Assembly: GCF_947259545.1 (NCBI RefSeq)
Contig: NZ_CAMYMK010000007.1
Coordinates: 186,001 to 250,000, forward strand
Length of the DNA stretch: 64,000 bases
From: an uncultured Marinobacter sp.
GTDB taxonomy: Bacteria; Pseudomonadota; Gammaproteobacteria; Pseudomonadales; Oleiphilaceae
Reading direction: 5' to 3'
Shown: positions 43,656 through 52,976 of the stretch, in pieces
Layout of the letters: the number at the start of each line of letters is the position of its first letter
Numbering within the stretch: position 1 is the stretch's first letter
Program-made: the position numbers and the translations under genes
The notes under the pieces: generated by a model
What the model was told of the DNA's origin: nothing
Databases searched by the model: none
Seen by the model: the letters and a program-made list of their open reading frames with translations, nothing else

Positions 43656-45527
43656 ATGATGCGCCGGATTTCGAGCGTCCTTTTCGTTGCTATTCTCTGC
43701 CTGCCACTGTGGGCAGGCGCGCAAAGCACAGGGGAGCTGGAGCTGCCTGAGGGGGCAGATGTCCGGGTCATTGTGGATGTATCCGGTTCCATGAAAGACA
43801 ACGACCCGGACAACCTCCGGCAGCCGGCTGTGCGGCTGCTTGCCAGGATGCTCCCTGAAGGTGCCCACGCGGGTCTGTGGACCTTCGGCCAATACGTCAA
43901 CATGCTGGTTCCCCGTGATCGGGTTGATGATGCCTGGCGTGAGCAGATGATTGACCGATCCGCAGAAATCAGTTCCATTGCGCTGCGTACCAATCTTGGT
44001 AAGGCGATTGAGGTCGCCAGCGATGACTATTATACCGATGGGGATCTGAGCCGGACCGATTTCGTTCTGCTGACGGATGGTAAAGTCGATATTTCCGACG
44101 ATGAGCAAGTCAACCGGGCCGAACGTGAGCGTATCCTGGGGCCGTTACTGGACGAACTGGCTGCCAAGGGGGCCACGTTTCATACCGTGGCACTATCCGC
44201 AGAGGCAGATGTCAGCTTTCTCCAGACTCTTGCGCAGGAAACCGGCGGCAGTTATAGCGTTGCGCCTACCGCCGATGCACTCAGCAGGGCATTTGTGAAA
44301 GCCCTGAACGCCGCAGTGCCCCAGGAGCAGGTGCCGATCGAGGGTAACCGCTTCAGTGTGGATGCTGCGGTGCAGGAATTTACCGCTTTGATTTTCTGGG
44401 GAGAGGAAGAAACCAGTGACACCCGCAAACTCAGCCTGACTGACCCGGACGGGGATACGGGGCGGGTAGATCGTCCCGCCACTGCCATGCGCTGGGCCCG
44501 GGAACCCGGCTATGACCTGATTACCGTTACCGACCCGAAAGCCGGGGAGTGGCGGCTGAATGGCGAACTCGGGGAAGGCAGCCGGGTGACCGTGGTCAGT
44601 GATATGCGCATGGTGGTGAGTCCGCTGCCCCCGGTCTTCTCTGAAGAAAAGCCGCTACGGCTGCAGATTGCGTTTTTCGAGGACGGGAGCAAACTGACGG
44701 ATCAGAATTTCCTCGATGTCATGGAGGTGCGAGTCACCATTACCTCAGAAGACGGTCGCAGTGGAACCAAGGTGCTTTCTCAGGGCGAGGGGGCGGACAG
44801 CGGTATTTACCAGGACATCATCGGCCGACTGCCCTCGGCCGGGGAATACAAGATCGATGTAATTGCCGATGGGCAGACGTTCTCCCGCAAGTTTTCAGGA
44901 ATCAGCCGTTTCGATGTTCCGGAAGGCGAGTCGCCAGCGTCAACGACGGAACCATCGCCTTCGGAATCCGAAGAGCCAGCACCAGCGAAAGGCTCAGAAC
45001 CTGAATCGGTGCCCGAGCCCGAGCAACAGCCTGAGCCAACGCCTGCAGAAGATGATGCCGCGCCCGGTCCCATTGATGTCAGCGCCGTGGAAGAGCCACA
45101 AGCTGAGGCTGCTGAAACAGAGGAAGCAGAATCCGGGCTTCCGATCTGGGCCATGATCGCGGGCGGCCTCTTGCTGCTTTCAGCTGTGGCCGGTGCCCTG
45201 TTTGCAGTTGCCCGTCGTAAAAGAAAAGCGGCCCCGGAATCCCGGGAAGCCACCGACAAAGAAGACACCTCGGCGACAGAGCCTGAAGATACTGCTGAGG
45301 AACAGGCTGCTCCTGAGACTGAGCCCGAACCCGAGGTCGAAAGCGCGCCGGAAGAGGCCATCCCGGTCGCCGATGATGAGGAAGAGGACGGCGCGGAAGA
45401 GTTTGGCCTGGAGGATTTCGATTTGTCCGAGTTTGATGATCTTCCGGACTCGGATGGCGATGAACAACAGAAAGCCCGGCCCGCTGACGGCGACAAGCCG
45501 GGCCACCGGGACAAACGGGAGCCCTGA
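43656..45527 (+). CDS. Membrane-anchored VWA domain protein
   Basis: A 623-aa exported protein. A signal peptide ends near residue 24 (LWAGAQS). The VWA domain has a full MIDAS: DVSGS (41-45), T in RTNLGKAIEVAS and LLTDGKVD. A beta-rich region follows (220-430), then a Pro/Glu/Ser-rich linker, one TM helix (WAMIAGGLLLLSAVAGALFAV) and a very acidic cytoplasmic tail with DxFDLSEFDDLPDSDGDE. So the VWA head is periplasmic and the acidic tail cytosolic. MoxR and CoxE-like genes follow 92 nt later. A metal-dependent protein-assembly role is the family expectation; the partner is unknown. Confidence 0.85.
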   Translation: MMRRISSVLFVAILCLPLWAGAQSTGELELPEGADVRVIVDVSGSMKDNDPDNLRQPAVRLLARMLPEGAHAGLWTFGQYVNMLVPRDRVDDAWREQMIDRSAEISSIALRTNLGKAIEVASDDYYTDGDLSRTDFVLLTDGKVDISDDEQVNRAERERILGPLLDELAAKGATFHTVALSAEADVSFLQTLAQETGGSYSVAPTADALSRAFVKALNAAVPQEQVPIEGNRFSVDAAVQEFTALIFWGEEETSDTRKLSLTDPDGDTGRVDRPATAMRWAREPGYDLITVTDPKAGEWRLNGELGEGSRVTVVSDMRMVVSPLPPVFSEEKPLRLQIAFFEDGSKLTDQNFLDVMEVRVTITSEDGRSGTKVLSQGEGADSGIYQDIIGRLPSAGEYKIDVIADGQTFSRKFSGISRFDVPEGESPASTTEPSPSESEEPAPAKGSEPESVPEPEQQPEPTPAEDDAAPGPIDVSAVEEPQAEAAETEEAESGLPIWAMIAGGLLLLSAVAGALFAVARRKRKAAPESREATDKEDTSATEPEDTAEEQAAPETEPEPEVESAPEEAIPVADDEEEDGAEEFGLEDFDLSEFDDLPDSDGDEQQKARPADGDKPGHRDKREP

Positions 45528-45619
45528 GGGTGGGGCAGCAGCCGTAGCCCTTATCACTGGCTGGATGAGGCTTTATACTCCGCGGCGGACAAATTGATAA
45601 TCGAACAGGAACCAACAGA

Positions 45620-46462
45620 ATGAAGTTTACCGGTACCGAGAAATACGTAGCTACTGATGACCTGCAGATGGCGGTGAATGCGGCTATCTCGCTGCAACGC
45701 CCGTTGCTGATTAAAGGCGAGCCCGGGACCGGCAAAACCCTGCTGGCGGAGGAAATGGCTTCTGCTCTGGGCATGAGGCTGATTCCCTGGCATATCAAGT
45801 CCACCACCAAGGCGCAACAGGGCCTGTACGAATACGACGCGGTGTCCCGCCTGCGTGACTCCCAGCTGGGGGACGAAAAGGTCAAGGACATCAGTAACTA
45901 CATCGTCAAGGGCAAGCTCTGGGAAGCCTTCGAGGCCGACGAGCAGGTGGTGCTGCTGATTGACGAGATAGACAAGGCCGATATCGAATTCCCGAACGAT
46001 CTGCTGCTTGAGCTCGATCGCATGGAGTTCTTCGTGTACGAGACACAGCAGTTTGTGAAGGCAAAGAAACGACCTATCGTTGTGATTACCAGCAACAACG
46101 AGAAGGAACTACCGGATGCCTTCCTGCGCCGGTGCTTCTTCCACTACATCAGCTTCCCGGATCACGACACCATGAAGGACATCGTGGATGTGCACTTCCC
46201 CGGGTTGCAGCAGGCCATCGTGCGGGATGCTCTGGAAGTGTTCTTTGATGTACGTAAGGTGCCGGGTCTGAAGAAAAAGCCCTCCACTTCCGAGTTGATC
46301 GACTGGCTGAAGCTGCTGATGGCGGATGAACTATCTGCCAAAATGTTGCAGGAGAAGGACACCAGCTCTGCGTTGCCGCCGCTGTATGGCGCTCTGGTGA
46401 AGAACGAGCAGGACGTTCACCTGTTGCAGAAGCTGGCCTTCATGGCTCGTCGTCGCAGCTGA
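45620..46462 (+). CDS. MoxR family AAA+ ATPase
   Basis: A 280-aa chaperone-like ATPase. Walker A GEPGTGKT (33-40), Walker B LLIDEIDKAD near residue 115, sensor 1 VVITSNNEKELPDAFLRRC (also the Arg finger). Such proteins work with VWA-domain partners to insert metals or assemble complexes. It lacks the long C-terminal lid of some MoxR members. It lies 22 nt before the CoxE-like VWA gene, the usual partner. Confidence 0.92.
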   Translation: MKFTGTEKYVATDDLQMAVNAAISLQRPLLIKGEPGTGKTLLAEEMASALGMRLIPWHIKSTTKAQQGLYEYDAVSRLRDSQLGDEKVKDISNYIVKGKLWEAFEADEQVVLLIDEIDKADIEFPNDLLLELDRMEFFVYETQQFVKAKKRPIVVITSNNEKELPDAFLRRCFFHYISFPDHDTMKDIVDVHFPGLQQAIVRDALEVFFDVRKVPGLKKKPSTSELIDWLKLLMADELSAKMLQEKDTSSALPPLYGALVKNEQDVHLLQKLAFMARRRS

Positions 46463-46484
46463 CATTCAGCAAGAGCTACACGTT

Positions 46485-47663
46485 ATGTTGATTGATTTTT
46501 TTCTCGAAGTGCGGCGGGCGAAAGTGCCCGCCAGCCTGCGCGAATTCCTGGACCTGCTGGAGGCCCTGCAAAACCGGCTGGCCTTTGCGAATATGGAAGA
46601 GTTCTATTACCTGTCACGGTTGTGTCTGGTAAAGGATGAGCGCCACTTCGACAAGTTCGACCGTGCTTTTAAAGCCTACTTCGAGGGGATCGAAAACCTC
46701 GAGGACCTGATGGAGATGCTGATTCCCGATGAATGGCTTCGGGCCGAATTCGAGAAGCATCTCAGCGAGGAGGATAAGGCCAAGATTGATTCCCTTGGTG
46801 GTCTGGAGGAACTGATCGAGACCTTCAAGAAACGCATGGAAGAGCAACAGGAACGCCATGCCGGTGGTAACAAATGGATTGGTACCGGCGGTACTTCACC
46901 GTTCGGTGCCGATGGCTATAACCCGGAAGGCTTCCGTATTGGCCAGAAGAACGGTCGTCAGGGCCGGGCGGTAAAGGTCTGGGAAAAGCGCCAGTTCAAG
47001 GATCTGGACGACAGCGTCACCCTCGGTATCCGGAACATCAAAGTCGCCATGCGACGGCTTCGCAAGTTTGCCCGCCAGGGCGCGGCGGACCAGCTGGACA
47101 TGGACGATACCATTCGCTCCACCGCACGTAATGCCGGCTATCTCGACCTGAAAATGGTTCCGGAGCGGCATAATGCGGTCAAGGTTCTGATTTTCTTTGA
47201 TGTTGGTGGCTCCATGGATCCCCATGTTCGCGTCTGCGAAGAGTTATTCTCCGCCGCGCGTATGGAGTTCAAGCATATGGAGTACTTCTACTTCCATAAC
47301 TTCGTTTACGAGAGCGTGTGGAAGAACAATATCCGCCGCATGAACGAAACCACCAGTACATGGGATATCCTCAACAAGTACACACCGGACTACAAAGTGA
47401 TCTTCGTGGGGGATGCCACCATGGCCCCCTATGAAATCTCTCATCCCGGTGGGTCGATTGAGCACTGGAACGAAGAAGCCGGCGCCACCTGGTTTCAGCG
47501 CATCACCGATCACTTCCGCAAAGTGGTGTGGCTCAACCCGCTGCCCGAGAACTATTGGGGAACCGGTGGTTCGTTGGGTATGACCAGGCAACTGGTTAAC
47601 GATCATATGTATCCGTTAACCATTGATGGCCTGGAGTCGGCCATGAAGCAGTTGAGCAAATAA
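46485..47663 (+). CDS. CoxE-like VWA protein, partner of MoxR
   Basis: A 392-aa cytoplasmic protein. The N-terminal part (VRRAKVPASLREFLDLLEAL, EEFYYLSRLCLVKDERHFD) is that of CoxE/YehP-type proteins. A basic middle (KVWEKRQFKDLDDSV) leads to the VWA domain from about 225. The MIDAS is DVGGS (239-243): the first Ser of DxSxS is Gly, which would weaken metal binding. A later FVGDATMAPYEI fits the third MIDAS loop. No signal peptide. Its stop is followed by a hairpin. The target complex is unknown. Confidence 0.88.
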   Translation: MLIDFFLEVRRAKVPASLREFLDLLEALQNRLAFANMEEFYYLSRLCLVKDERHFDKFDRAFKAYFEGIENLEDLMEMLIPDEWLRAEFEKHLSEEDKAKIDSLGGLEELIETFKKRMEEQQERHAGGNKWIGTGGTSPFGADGYNPEGFRIGQKNGRQGRAVKVWEKRQFKDLDDSVTLGIRNIKVAMRRLRKFARQGAADQLDMDDTIRSTARNAGYLDLKMVPERHNAVKVLIFFDVGGSMDPHVRVCEELFSAARMEFKHMEYFYFHNFVYESVWKNNIRRMNETTSTWDILNKYTPDYKVIFVGDATMAPYEISHPGGSIEHWNEEAGATWFQRITDHFRKVVWLNPLPENYWGTGGSLGMTRQLVNDHMYPLTIDGLESAMKQLSK

Positions 47664-47668
47664 AAAAA

Positions 47669-47692
47669 GCCGATGCCGTTGAGGGCATCGGC
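47669..47692 (-). terminator. Hairpin with T-run on the minus strand
   Basis: GCCGATGCC-GTTGA-GGGCATCGGC forms a strong stem (47669-47692). A7 (47662-47668) precedes it, so the U-tract is on the minus-strand transcript. The plus strand has AAAGCTC after the stem, not T-rich. It would stop antisense transcription entering the MoxR/CoxE operon; on the plus strand it may only shield the mRNA 3' end. Confidence 0.55.
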
Positions 47693-47922
47693 AAAGCTCG
47701 GCATTCCAAACGGGGTTGCTGTTACAGCTCCCCCGTGATTCCCTAGGAGCAATTCCGGGGCCAACTGAATTATTTCCCTTAATTTCAGGGAAGTAGCCTG
47801 CCTTTAGTCTTTTTCGCCGTTCGTTTTCGCCAATCTGCCCTGGACGTCTGTCAAATAAGTCGACACTCCGAGTTTTTCAATTGGTGATCTGGATACCGTT
47901 CTTGAAAGTAACCGGGTGTTAC

Positions 47923-47959
47923 GCTTCTTGTCATTGTGTAACGGCGCATGACAAGAGGC
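47923..47959 (+). promoter_or_regulatory. Leader hairpin before the TPR/ExbBD operon
   Basis: GCTTCTTGTCAT (47923-47934) pairs with ATGACAAGAGGC (47948-47959) over 12 bp, one pair being G-U, around a 13-nt loop. It ends one base before AGGAAG (47960-47965) and 10 nt before ATG 47969, and it covers the alternative ATG 47948. Such a stem could block ribosome access until opened by a protein, RNA or temperature. The whole 284-bp gap (47664-47947) has no gene. No clear sigma-70 or sigma-54 promoter is seen. Confidence 0.5.
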
Positions 47960-47968
47960 AGGAAGCGT

Positions 47969-48529
47969 ATGTTCACCGCAGGGCAGGTAACAGACTCCGC
48001 TCCGGGTAGAGGGCGGCTCGAGCTCATCGGCATCTTTCTGGTCGTTGTCGGCTATATCCTGATTTTTTCCGACGATGCGATGTCGGACGAACTCGATGCA
48101 GAGATCAGCCGCCTACAGGCAGACGTAGCCAGTCTGGCAGGTGAGGTTTTCGCGCTGGAAGAAGGTATTCTCCATCCGGCCGACAGCCAGGTGACGGTAT
48201 TCCTGACACTTGCCCGTAGAGACGCCCTGACGCTGGACTCTGTCGAATTGTATGTTGATGACACTCCGGTCGCCTCCCACCTGTACACCGACAGGGAATT
48301 CGGAGCGCTGCAGCAGGGCGGTGTCCAGCAGTTGTATACCGGAAATCTTCCCCTCGGTGACCATGTCCTTAAAACGGTGTTGACGGCCCGTGCCGCCGAC
48401 GATCGCTACGTCAGGCGCGAATCCACGCATCGTTTCCGCAAGCCGCCAGGGCAATTCCGTATCCAGATGTCCCTGGATGCAAGGTCGCCGGATTACCAGC
48501 CAGAGGTTTCTTTCAGGGAATGGAAGTAA
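47969..48529 (+). CDS. Membrane-anchored coiled-coil protein, unknown
   Basis: A 186-aa protein. A TM helix at about residues 16-35 (LELIGIFLVVVGYILIF) is followed by a short coiled coil (DELDAEISRLQADVASLAGEV) and a beta-rich domain (VTVFLTLARRDALTLDSVELYVD, HVLKTVLTARAADDRY). It is likely periplasmic and anchored by the N-terminus. ATG 47969 has AGGAAG upstream; ATG 47948 would add 7 residues but lies in the leader hairpin. It opens the operon with the TPR, ExbB and ExbD genes and overlaps the next gene region by a few bases. No family is recognised. Confidence 0.72.
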   Translation: MFTAGQVTDSAPGRGRLELIGIFLVVVGYILIFSDDAMSDELDAEISRLQADVASLAGEVFALEEGILHPADSQVTVFLTLARRDALTLDSVELYVDDTPVASHLYTDREFGALQQGGVQQLYTGNLPLGDHVLKTVLTARAADDRYVRRESTHRFRKPPGQFRIQMSLDARSPDYQPEVSFREWK

Positions 48530-48534
48530 GGGCC

Positions 48535-50202
48535 ATGGTTGTCAGCTTTGTAGACCGTTGTTGGCGGGCGCCTGGTCAATGGCGCAGCTTATCGATTCTG
48601 CTTGCGATAACGATGTTATCGTCGGCAGCAGCCAGTGCCCGTACGGCAGAGGATCTGGCAGCTGGTTTGGCCAGATTCGCGTTGGCCTCGGGGTCACCGG
48701 AACAGTCCCTGACCTATTCCCGTAATCTGGATGGCTATCCCGGGGCCTGGCTCAAGGCGCAGGCGTTGATGGCGCTGGGGCAGACAGATAGGGCGAGCAT
48801 ACTCCTGCAGCGCCAGATTGAGAGCGAGCACCAACGTGGGGCCGCCGCGCTGCTCCTGGCGCGGATCGCATTGGACGAAGATGAAGAAGCGGTGGCTCAA
48901 CAGCGTTTCCAGATCGCCGCTGGCGCCGGCTACGGAGAGGTCAGGCAGCAAGCACTCTACGAGTTGGCGGAGCTCGAGCGCCGGGCAGGCCACCGGGACA
49001 GGGCTGGGCGAATTCTGTCGGGGATGGAAGCCGGTTACTGGACGGCTCTTGGCTATATGAATCTGGCGGCGGACTACAGCCAACAGGATCTCAATCCGGC
49101 CCGGGCGTTGGTTGCGCTTCGTGTAGCTCTGGCGATGTCTGAGCATGACACGGTCAGCGATCGTAATCGCAATCTGCGAAGCCAATTACTGATGCGTGCC
49201 GGTTATTTGTCCTATCGAAATGAAGAGTATGAGAAGGCCATCGGCTTTCTCGAGCAGGTACCCCTCGACAGTTACCACACCCCGCGCGCACTGTATTTTC
49301 ATGGTTTGGCGTTGACGGCCCGGGATAATCACCGTGGGGCAATGCAGTCCTGGCACCGTGCGAAGAAATACCCTCTGGCTTATCCCGGCGTTCAGGATGC
49401 CTGGTTGGGCATGGGGCGGGGGTACGATCTGTCCGGTTATCTCGGTCAGGCAGGGGAAGCGTATCTGGCCGCTAGCGCGTCCTATGAAAGTGAGCGCGTG
49501 ACGTTGCGCAATCTGGCCTCGCAGATTCGACAGCAGGGTGCGTGGCAAACGCTGGTAAAGGATACACGGGATTCGGAGGTGCAGTGGTTTTTGGCGGATA
49601 GCCGCACCCTCACACAACCGCGGCTGGCTTATCTGTTGGGATTTCTGGAAGACCCCGCCGCCCAGGATTTGATGGGCAAGGTATCGGATCTGGCGAGTGT
49701 CGAGGCCTCGTTGGAAGAAAAGGCGAACAATCTCGAGGTCTTCAGGGCCGCACTCAAAGACAGACTTGAAACGCCGGCCAATCCGGTTAATGGTCGCGCG
49801 GAGGCGTTTCTTGCAAGGCTGGAGAGTCTGCGTGACCGGTTAGAGGGCCTGAAAGACAAATCAGGCCGTCCAGCTCAGCTGGAGACCCTCAACCGTTCTG
49901 CCAAGACGTTACAGGACGTGGAGGCGTCCCTGGCATTGTTGGGGGGGAGCCTGGCAAACCGGGATGCCAGACTTGAGCTGCTCCTGCGGAAAACAGAAGC
50001 TGTCCTGACCAGGATTCGGGGACTTCGGTCGCGAGCGGCCTCAATCCGGCGGCGCGCGGAAGGCAGGCTTGATGGAATGGCGCTGGCGTTCGTGAGCAGG
50101 CACGATGATCAGTTGGTGCATGCGTTGGACAAAACCGAACAGCAGATTGCCCATCTGTATGAATACCTCGCCCTGGAAACTCTGGAAAGGGGAGGTCAGT
50201 GA
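48535..50202 (+). CDS. Exported TPR/coiled-coil protein
   Basis: About 555 aa. A signal peptide (SLSILLAITMLSSAAASA) precedes TPR-type helices: QALMALGQTDRASILLQRQI, QALYELAELERRAGHRDRA, SYRNEEYEKAIGFLEQV. Residues about 390-520 are predicted coiled coil (LEARLDRLEGLKDK-type heptads: FLARLESLRDRLEGLKD, LLRKTEAVLTRIRGL). Start ATG 48535 has AAGGG upstream; ATG 48520 is an alternative. It overlaps the next gene by one base. A periplasmic scaffold for the proton-channel complex downstream is likely. Confidence 0.75.
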   Translation: MVVSFVDRCWRAPGQWRSLSILLAITMLSSAAASARTAEDLAAGLARFALASGSPEQSLTYSRNLDGYPGAWLKAQALMALGQTDRASILLQRQIESEHQRGAAALLLARIALDEDEEAVAQQRFQIAAGAGYGEVRQQALYELAELERRAGHRDRAGRILSGMEAGYWTALGYMNLAADYSQQDLNPARALVALRVALAMSEHDTVSDRNRNLRSQLLMRAGYLSYRNEEYEKAIGFLEQVPLDSYHTPRALYFHGLALTARDNHRGAMQSWHRAKKYPLAYPGVQDAWLGMGRGYDLSGYLGQAGEAYLAASASYESERVTLRNLASQIRQQGAWQTLVKDTRDSEVQWFLADSRTLTQPRLAYLLGFLEDPAAQDLMGKVSDLASVEASLEEKANNLEVFRAALKDRLETPANPVNGRAEAFLARLESLRDRLEGLKDKSGRPAQLETLNRSAKTLQDVEASLALLGGSLANRDARLELLLRKTEAVLTRIRGLRSRAASIRRRAEGRLDGMALAFVSRHDDQLVHALDKTEQQIAHLYEYLALETLERGGQ

Positions 50203-52976
50203 TGAGGCCGTTGGTGTTTGGTCTGCTGCTAACCATTTGCGCTGGGCCTCTGGCATACGGCCAGGAATCGTTCCGCGTTGAGCTGGGTAGTGACGGTGAA
50301 ACCATCGCCGATATGCGCCCGGTATTCATGAAGTTTGAGTCCCGTCCAATGCCTGCCATATCACCGGCGGAGGTGGTCCGGCGTTATCAGCGGTTGTTTG
50401 ACACGTCGGATGAGCCTCAGGTACGGGTTGATGCGCTGAACCGCCTTGCCAACATCCGGCAGGTGTCCGGGCGGGTCACCCAGACTGACGAATCGCGGGA
50501 GCGGCAGCGATACCGGGAAGCCCTGGACAGTTACGAATCGATTATCCAGAGCGGCTCGTTTCATGGAAAGCTGGATGAGCTCCTGTACCAGATGGCCAAG
50601 GCCCACGCCTATGTGGGGCAGGGGGATGACTCGATTCAACGGTTAAGGCAACTGACCGGGTTATATCCGGCATCCCCGCTGGTTCCCGAAGCCCGCTTTC
50701 GAATCGCAGAAGCCGCATTCTCGGCCGGGAATTACACCGACGCAGAGCTGGAGTATGGTCGACTGATCTCCGGGAGTGGCGGAGACCGCCTCAAGCTCAA
50801 GGCTCGCTATATGCAGGGCTGGAGCCAGTACAAGCAGGGCAAGAACGCCTGGGATCGCGCCGCAGCCAGCTTTGTTAGTGTGCTTGATCAGCAGTTACCG
50901 AATGCCGCGAGTATCAAGCGGGTTTCCGCCAGTGATGTTGAACTGGTTGATGACACCTTGCGGGTGTTGGCATTGATGGCTGCTGACTCCGCAGGCACAG
51001 GCTCCCTGACTGACTGGTTGGGCGGTAACGGGGAGAGGCAGTACGACTATCTGTTGTTTGATCGACTGGCGGATCATTACGCCAGCACGGGAAGGTTTGA
51101 TAGCAGCGTTTCGGTAAGCCGAGCCTATGCTCAGGCCCGTCCGGACCATCCGACCGCACCAGCATTTCTTGCCCAGGTTATCGACGTATGGACGTTGGCC
51201 GGGAAAGGCGACCGGGTTCGCGAAGCACGCGCCGACTATGTCTTGGCGTACAGAAGTGATCATCGGTACGAAACCCTTTCTGATACCCACCAGGATCTGT
51301 GGCGCACCCTGAGCCGTCAGTTGGGCGACTACTTTTACGAACAGGGGGAGAGAAGGTCCGGAGGGTGGTTTGGCCAGGCAGCAGCTTATTATGAGGGGCT
51401 CAGCAAGCGAACCGACGAGCCGGGCGAGATCCTGAGACTGGCGGGTGACGCCAGGTTGCAGGCCGGACAGGACCAGCCCGCTTTGGAGAACTATCGGCAA
51501 GCCGCCTATCGAGCCGATGGGTATCGCGATGCGGCCAGTGCGGCATGGGCCGCGATAACCATTCACCGGAACAGCCTGGACGACCGCATAACGTTTGAAA
51601 CCAGCTTGCAGGCGTTATCATCGGAGGCAGACCGGTTCGCCGACCGTTTCCCGGACGATCTCCGACTTTCCGGACTTAACGCTGATATTGCCAATCGCTG
51701 GCTGGAGCAGCAGGCGTATTCGGAGGCCCGTCGATTTGCCCAACGCGCCACTACCCAAACATCCGCAAGCCCCGATGAGCGCTACAGTGCCTGGCTGGTG
51801 CTTGGTGAGGTCCATACAGCAACCGGCGACCACGGGTTGGCTGAGCATGCGTGGCACAACGCGGCTACCTTGATCCGCGAACACGCCCTGGACGATGTTG
51901 ATGCAGCCGAAGCGAATGAGGTGCTGTTACAACTGGCCAGGTCAGTTTACCGCCAGGGGGAAGCCGCACAGCAGGCAGGCGCTACCGATGCGGCCGTAAC
52001 GCATTTCCAGCGGGTGGGCTCGGTACTTCCTGGCTCGGAAATTGCCATCAAGGGTCTCTATGATGCCGCCAACAGTCTGATGCTGGCGGAACGTTGGCAG
52101 GCGGCTATCCATGAATTGAAACGATTCCGCGCTGAATTTCCTGATCACAGCCTGACGGTCGACATCAGCGACAAACTGGTCCTCGCCTACACCCGTTCCG
52201 ATCAACCTGTTCGTGCCGCGTCGGAACTGATCGATAACTCCTCAATGAGTGAGCCTCATTGGCCCCGACAACTGCGCGCTGCGGAACTGTTTCATCAGGG
52301 CGGCGCCATTGATCGTCGTAATGGCATTTACCAGCAATTCCTTGCCGAATCGTCTGAGCCCGTAAGCGCTGCTGAGCACATCCAGGCCCAAACCATGCGT
52401 CAACGGCTTGTGGATTCGGGTGTGTCCCCTGATAACTATCGGGAGCAGCTGGTGAGCACCGAGCTCGCCAGTCAATGGCATTCGCCTGACACCCTGAAAT
52501 GGGCCGCCAGTGCAGCTATGGCTTTGGGGCGCATGAGTGTCAGGAAATTTGAGGCGATAGCACTGCAATATCCCCTGGCAGAGTCGCTGGCACGAAAACA
52601 GGCAGCGCTTGAGAAGGCAACGCAGCGGTTTGCAGAGGCGATTCGGCTGGATGCGCAAACCGTTCAGTCCGAAGCGTTATTCCGGCGGGCTGAGCTCTAT
52701 CGGATGCTGGCAGCGGACCTGATGGCGTCCGAGGTGCCGGACGAACTGAACGATCTTGAGCGTGCACAGTACCTAATGCTCCTTGAGGAAGAGGCTTATC
52801 CCTTCGAAGAGAAAGCTATCCGACTGCACGCGCGCAATCATGAGCTGCTGGCAGAAGGGGAGTACACCGAGTGGGTCGGTAAGAGCCTGGAAGTTCTTGC
52901 TGAGCTGTTTCCGGGACGCTACGACCGGAATGTGCGTTGGATGACGAGGAATGAGGAGTCCAGTGATGATGCCTGA
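50202..52976 (+). CDS. Large exported TPR protein
   Basis: A 924-aa protein. A signal peptide (PLVFGLLLTICAGPLAYGQ) is followed by many TPR-type repeats, e.g. LDELLYQMAKAHAYVGQGDD, PEARFRIAEAAFSAGNYTDAE, ARYMQGWSQYKQGKNAWDRA, DAANSLMLAERWQAAIHELK. ATG 50202 is chosen because GGAGG lies 6 nt upstream. It resembles the big periplasmic TPR partners of Tol/Ton-type motors. Its 3' end overlaps the lipoprotein gene, so translation is coupled. Confidence 0.78.
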   Translation: MRPLVFGLLLTICAGPLAYGQESFRVELGSDGETIADMRPVFMKFESRPMPAISPAEVVRRYQRLFDTSDEPQVRVDALNRLANIRQVSGRVTQTDESRERQRYREALDSYESIIQSGSFHGKLDELLYQMAKAHAYVGQGDDSIQRLRQLTGLYPASPLVPEARFRIAEAAFSAGNYTDAELEYGRLISGSGGDRLKLKARYMQGWSQYKQGKNAWDRAAASFVSVLDQQLPNAASIKRVSASDVELVDDTLRVLALMAADSAGTGSLTDWLGGNGERQYDYLLFDRLADHYASTGRFDSSVSVSRAYAQARPDHPTAPAFLAQVIDVWTLAGKGDRVREARADYVLAYRSDHRYETLSDTHQDLWRTLSRQLGDYFYEQGERRSGGWFGQAAAYYEGLSKRTDEPGEILRLAGDARLQAGQDQPALENYRQAAYRADGYRDAASAAWAAITIHRNSLDDRITFETSLQALSSEADRFADRFPDDLRLSGLNADIANRWLEQQAYSEARRFAQRATTQTSASPDERYSAWLVLGEVHTATGDHGLAEHAWHNAATLIREHALDDVDAAEANEVLLQLARSVYRQGEAAQQAGATDAAVTHFQRVGSVLPGSEIAIKGLYDAANSLMLAERWQAAIHELKRFRAEFPDHSLTVDISDKLVLAYTRSDQPVRAASELIDNSSMSEPHWPRQLRAAELFHQGGAIDRRNGIYQQFLAESSEPVSAAEHIQAQTMRQRLVDSGVSPDNYREQLVSTELASQWHSPDTLKWAASAAMALGRMSVRKFEAIALQYPLAESLARKQAALEKATQRFAEAIRLDAQTVQSEALFRRAELYRMLAADLMASEVPDELNDLERAQYLMLLEEEAYPFEEKAIRLHARNHELLAEGEYTEWVGKSLEVLAELFPGRYDRNVRWMTRNEESSDDA

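Noticed and set aside
44807..45891. Long antisense frames over the VWA and MoxR genes
   Set aside because: Repetitive Ser-rich mirror of acidic coding sequence, overlapping two well-supported genes.
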